Shown in pieces: positions 5,000-7,647 of a DNA stretch of 7,647 bases; the first letter of the stretch is position 1, and each line of letters begins with the position of its first letter. Source of the stretch: Anaerolineales bacterium UBA3905 (GTDB lineage: Bacteria > Chloroflexota > Anaerolineae > Caldilineales > Caldilineaceae); assembly GCA_002391565.1 (NCBI GenBank), contig DGFH01000216.1:7952-15598 (forward strand). The letters run 5' to 3'. The notes below the pieces were generated by a model. That model worked only from the letters and a program-made list of their open reading frames with translations, was not told where the DNA came from and made no database searches. The translations under genes were made by a program, and so were the position numbers.

Positions 5000-6350
5000 G
5001 TTCCACCACACACGATTCGCCCAGCCAGATTTCCGCCGCCAGCTGGATCAGTGTATTCACTGCGGCCTCTGCTTGCCTGCCTGCCCGACTTACAGCATCA
5101 ACCAGCTTGAGATGGACAGCCCGCGCGGGCGCATTGCGTTGATGCGGGCAGCGGCGGACGGGCGCATCGCGCTCGACGGCGCATTTCAAGAGCACATCGA
5201 CCTCTGTCTCGGTTGTCGCGCCTGCGAAACGGCGTGTCCATCGGGTGTGCAATATGGGCTGCTGCTGGAGACGGCGAAAGCGGCATTGGCAGGGGCGAGG
5301 GGCGAGGAGCGAGGGGCGACAGCTGCGACGCCGCAGAGCACAGCCGCTGCCAGCCTTCACTCTGCGCCGCTTGCTTCTCGCCTCTCTCACATCATCCAGC
5401 GCTTCGGTTTGCGCGAGCTGATGCCGCACCGCAAACGTCTGCGGCTGCTGGCGCGAGGTTTGTGGCTCTACCAGCGGCTGGGGCTGACGAAGATTGCGCA
5501 GCGCGTGCTGCCCAGCCTGCCGCCAGCGTTGACGACGATGGAGGGGATGGCGCCACCGATCGATCTCGACTTTCTTGATCTGTCGCGTCCGGCGCCGGCG
5601 CTTGCTCCCAGACGTGGCAAAGTTGCCTTTTTTACCGGCTGTGTACAGGACGCGTTTCTGGCTGGCGTCAACCGCGCCACGGTGCGCGTGCTCCAACGCA
5701 ACGGCTACGAAGTCCACTTCCCCGCAGCGCAAACGTGTTGCAACGCGGCGGCGCTGCACAGCGGCGACGTCACCTTTGCGCAGACGCTGGCGCGCCAGAA
5801 CATCGATGCATTTCCCGCTGACGAGTTTGCAGCGATCATCAACAACGCGGGTGGCTGTGGCGCGGCGCTCAAGGGCTACGACCATCTGCTGGCAGACGAT
5901 CCTGTTTACGCCGTGCGCGCCCGTGCCTTCGTGGCAAAGGTCAAAGACATCAGCGAGTTTCTGGTCGATCATCTGCACAACCCGCCGACCGGCTACGTCC
6001 AGGCGCGCGTCGCCTACGTCGATTCGTGCCATCTGCGCCACGGGCAGAAGATCAGCAAGCAACCGCGGGCGCTGCTGCGCACCATCCCCGGCATTGAGCT
6101 GGTCGAATTGGCGCAGCCGGACATGTGCTGTGGCAGCGCTGGCATCTACAATCTGTTACAGCCGGAGATGGCGAATCAGGTGCTCGACGCCAAGCTGGCT
6201 GACATCCGTGCGGTCAATCCGGGCATCATCGTGGCTGCAAACACCGGCTGCTACATGCAAATGATCTACGGCGTCAAGCGTGGCGGGCTGCGGGCGACGG
6301 TGCTGCATGTCGTCGAGTTGCTGGAGCGCTCCTATGCGAATGCAGCATGA
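4998..6350 (+). CDS. glcF: GlcF-type iron-sulfur subunit of glycolate/2-hydroxyacid oxidase
   Basis: The 450-residue protein has two [4Fe-4S] motifs, C19-C22-C25-C29-P and C70-C73-C76-C80-P, then two cysteine-rich CCG-type domains. The first uses C215 (FFTGC), C247-C248 and C287 (GGCG). The second uses C344, C377-C378-G379 (MCCGSAG) and C418 (NTGC). Stretches such as ARQNIDAF, CGAALKGYD and CCGSAGIYN resemble E. coli GlcF, which passes electrons from the flavin subunits GlcD/GlcE to the quinone pool at the membrane. It is longer than E. coli GlcF (about 407), partly from a low-complexity linker at 97-125. The first domain reads CCN where CCG is usual. No glcD or glcE lies nearby, so its substrate partner is unknown; a lactate-oxidase or Hdr-like role is possible. 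ATG 4998 is preferred over TTG 4989, which lies within the -10 box. Confidence 0.87.
   Translation: MFHHTRFAQPDFRRQLDQCIHCGLCLPACPTYSINQLEMDSPRGRIALMRAAADGRIALDGAFQEHIDLCLGCRACETACPSGVQYGLLLETAKAALAGARGEERGATAATPQSTAAASLHSAPLASRLSHIIQRFGLRELMPHRKRLRLLARGLWLYQRLGLTKIAQRVLPSLPPALTTMEGMAPPIDLDFLDLSRPAPALAPRRGKVAFFTGCVQDAFLAGVNRATVRVLQRNGYEVHFPAAQTCCNAAALHSGDVTFAQTLARQNIDAFPADEFAAIINNAGGCGAALKGYDHLLADDPVYAVRARAFVAKVKDISEFLVDHLHNPPTGYVQARVAYVDSCHLRHGQKISKQPRALLRTIPGIELVELAQPDMCCGSAGIYNLLQPEMANQVLDAKLADIRAVNPGIIVAANTGCYMQMIYGVKRGGLRATVLHVVELLERSYANAA
5292..5319 (+). repeat. Four tandem 7-bp repeats inside glcF
   Basis: Units GGGGCGA, GGGGCGA, GGAGCGA and GGGGCGA run without a gap. They encode the G/R/E-rich linker around residues 99-108 between the ferredoxin-like and CCG domains. 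The unit length is not a multiple of three, so gain or loss of one copy would shift the reading frame of glcF. Confidence 0.9.
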
Positions 6351-7158
6351 CTTTCTTGCCGACTTGCCGCCTCGGCTTGTCAGCGATCCGAATGTGCGGG
6401 CTGCGTGGTTGGCGGGCAGCCTGGGCAGCGGACGAGCGGATCGCTACTCCGACGTCGATCTGCATCTCCTGTTGAGCGACGTAGACGCATTTCGTCGTGA
6501 GGCGCGCGCCTGGCTGGAGGCGCTGCGTCCGCTGGTGCTCTACAAGCTGCTCTTCGACGGGCAGATGATCAATGCGCTGACCAGTGCCGGGCTGCGCATC
6601 GACATCTGGCTACATGCGGCGCCGCCTGTGCTGGATCCAGCGAAGCATAAGGTGCTGCTGGATCGGGATGGTGTGCTCCACTTTGCCGTGCCTCAGGAGA
6701 CGGCGCCGGATAGCACGCAGGTCGCCGCCAATTTGCTTGTCCAGATCGAGGAGTTCTGGCGTTGCATTGCGCTGCTGCCTGCTGTCATCGGGCGGCGCGA
6801 GCTGCTGGTTGCCTTCACAGGGCTGAATGTGGAGCTTGCCCTCGTCACCGACATCCTGATGACGGGCTACGGGCGGCCGCGCGACCGCGGCGTCAAGGTG
6901 CTTAACACCTATCTCGGCGACGAGCGCCGCGCCGAACTGGAGGCTGCACTTGACCTGCAGGGGCTGAACAGCGAGAGCCTGGTGATGGCGCACATGGCGC
7001 TGGCGGGCGTGATCCGCAACCACGGGCCGCTGCTGGCGGCGCGCCACGCCTTCACCTATCCGCAGGCGCTGGAAGATGCTGTGTTGCGCTACGTGGAGAG
7101 CGAGTTGCAGGCGATGAACTGGGAGCGAGCGCCGATCTTTAGGACGACGGTAGAGTAA
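6334..7158 (+). CDS. Nucleotidyltransferase-fold protein with helical C-terminal domain, target unknown
   Basis: The 274-residue product has the polymerase-beta-like nucleotidyltransferase signature: GSLGSGRADRYSDVDL (28-43) contains the G-S motif and the two metal-binding acids D40 and D42, and D90 in RIDIW is a good third acid. The catalytic set therefore looks intact. Residues from about 120 onward are predicted helical and resemble the accessory domain of kanamycin/streptomycin nucleotidyltransferase-like proteins, but I do not recognise a specific family and make no resistance claim. ATG 6334 is chosen because GGAG (6323-6326) lies 7 nt upstream; ATG 6340 is a close alternative. The gene overlaps the end of glcF by 17 bp and is probably co-transcribed and translationally linked with it. 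A functional link to GlcF is not obvious. The frame continues upstream only within glcF, without motif support. Confidence 0.75.
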   Translation: MRMQHDFLADLPPRLVSDPNVRAAWLAGSLGSGRADRYSDVDLHLLLSDVDAFRREARAWLEALRPLVLYKLLFDGQMINALTSAGLRIDIWLHAAPPVLDPAKHKVLLDRDGVLHFAVPQETAPDSTQVAANLLVQIEEFWRCIALLPAVIGRRELLVAFTGLNVELALVTDILMTGYGRPRDRGVKVLNTYLGDERRAELEAALDLQGLNSESLVMAHMALAGVIRNHGPLLAARHAFTYPQALEDAVLRYVESELQAMNWERAPIFRTTVE

Positions 7159-7193
7159 ATCCGGTGTTGCCGCGTAAAGGCCAGCTCTTGCGT

Positions 7194-7217
7194 TATACTA
7201 TGTAAGGTAAGAACCTT
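7194..7217 (+). promoter_or_regulatory. -10 box and short inverted repeat ahead of the DUF4160/DUF2442 pair
   Basis: TATACT (7194-7199) is a good -10 without a well-spaced -35 (TTGCCG at 7167-7172 is 21 nt away). AAGGT (7204-7208) and ACCTT (7213-7217) form an inverted repeat with a 4-nt AAGA spacer, followed by TT. It overlaps the expected start site near 7206, so it could be an autoregulatory operator. A weak terminator for the upstream operon is the other reading, but a 5-bp stem is short for that. Confidence 0.35.
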
Positions 7218-7230
7218 TTGAGGGCATAAG

Positions 7231-7470
7231 TTGCCAACCGTATTGATCAGCGGCCCATATCGCTTTCATTTCTGGTCATACGATTGTGACGAGCCACGTC
7301 ACATTCACGTGCAGCGTGACAACAAACGCGCAAAGTTCTGGCTGGAGCCAGTCTTGCTAGAGGATAGTTACGGATTCCGCGGCAAAGAGCTGCGAGAAAT
7401 CGAACGCATCATCGTTGCAAACAGAACGTTACTGCAGGAGGCATGGGATGAGCATTGCGCAAGAGCTTGA
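7231..7470 (+). CDS. DUF4160-family small protein
   Basis: The 79-residue product fits the DUF4160 family: an MPT start, a short aromatic beta-rich segment (FHFWSYD), then EPRHIHV (21-27) with the paired histidines H24 and H26, an acidic/aromatic middle, and a C-terminal helix ending W-x-E. Biochemical function is unknown to me. Translation starts at TTG 7231, supported by GAGGG (7220-7224) 6 nt upstream and by the family's conserved M-P-T beginning. The downstream DUF2442 gene overlaps its end by 23 bp with a strong ribosome site inside this gene. Such paired small genes resemble toxin-antitoxin organisation, but that role is inference. Confidence 0.82.
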   Translation: MPTVLISGPYRFHFWSYDCDEPRHIHVQRDNKRAKFWLEPVLLEDSYGFRGKELREIERIIVANRTLLQEAWDEHCARA

Positions 7471-7647
7471 GTTGCTAAAAGCACGGTTGGCGCGCGCTGA
7501 AATCATCGACGTCGAGGTGACGGATGACGAGCTGATCGTCGGTCTTGCCGACGGGCGTGTGATTTCTGCACCGCTGCTGTGGTTTCCGCGCCTGAGTTAC
7601 GGTACTGTTGCCGAACGCAACAACTTTGTCATCCAGCGCACCAGCAT
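7448..7647 (+). CDS. DUF2442-family small protein (3' end outside window)
   Basis: About 66 residues are visible. After a helical start (MSIAQELELLKARLARAE), the segment IIDVEVTDDELIVGLADGR and then APLLWFPRLSYGTVAERNNF match the DUF2442 pattern of an acidic strand, D-G turn, PL-x-x-FPRL and ER-x-x. An ideal AGGAGG (7436-7441) lies 6 nt before ATG 7448. The first 23 bp overlap the DUF4160 gene in another frame, so the two are co-expressed. Family function is not established to my knowledge; an antitoxin or DNA-binding partner role has been suggested only by its gene context. The conserved C-terminal part cannot be seen. Confidence 0.8.
   Translation, partial: MSIAQELELLKARLARAEIIDVEVTDDELIVGLADGRVISAPLLWFPRLSYGTVAERNNFVIQRTS

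Noticed and set aside
4968..6062. Long 364-residue minus-strand open frame opposite glcF
   Set aside because: It is the antisense shadow of a gene with full cysteine motifs; its composition is Arg-rich and no domain is recognisable.
6347..6350. ATGA overlap suggesting a gene starting at 6347
   Set aside because: The ATG at 6347 is not in the nucleotidyltransferase frame; ATG 6334 or 6340 is, and 6334 has a well-spaced GGAG.

Overview
The window is GC-rich bacterial DNA, most likely from a Chloroflexota (Caldilineales/Anaerolineae-like) genome. This rests on three things: a bacterial F420-biosynthesis operon with a stand-alone FbiB C-terminal-type reductase, a secreted beta-propeller-like protein with a 'VYLPTV' segment just after its signal peptide (a motif I associate with exported Chloroflexota proteins), and overall codon use. 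The taxonomic call is inference. No rRNA, tRNA, CRISPR array or insertion sequence was seen.

Layout: (1) 1-1295 is a divergent sugar-catabolism pair. The N-terminus of a RhaI-type L-rhamnose isomerase runs left, and a class II (Zn) aldolase, probably rhamnulose-1-phosphate aldolase, runs right. Their 282-bp intergenic region holds two facing promoters and a perfect inverted repeat between them. (2) 1299-2471 (minus) is an exported beta-propeller-like protein, convergent with the aldolase and only 3 bp from it. (3) 2575-4874 (minus) is a tight F420 operon in the order fbiB-like nitroreductase > cofD > cofC. (4) 4998-7158 (plus) is a GlcF-type two-cluster iron-sulfur protein followed by an overlapping nucleotidyltransferase-fold gene. 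(5) 7231-7647 (plus) is a DUF4160 / DUF2442 small-gene pair; the second gene runs off the window.

How the genes fit together: the isomerase and aldolase are the first and third steps of phosphorylating L-rhamnose breakdown, whose products are DHAP and L-lactaldehyde. CofC activates phosphoenolpyruvate (or a related three-carbon phosphate), CofD transfers it to the deazaflavin Fo, and the FbiB-like flavoprotein would reduce the dehydro-F420 intermediate. The gamma-glutamyl ligase CofE/FbiB-N and the Fo synthase are not here. GlcF normally works with GlcD/GlcE to oxidise glycolate or lactate; those partners are also absent.

The most striking unlabelled signal is the 123-bp fbiB/glcF divergent promoter region. 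Both start codons sit 7-8 nt after a near-consensus -10 box and neither has a usable Shine-Dalgarno sequence, so both messages look leaderless. A 14/15-nt inverted repeat spans the glcF promoter from its -35 box to its start codon, as an operator would.
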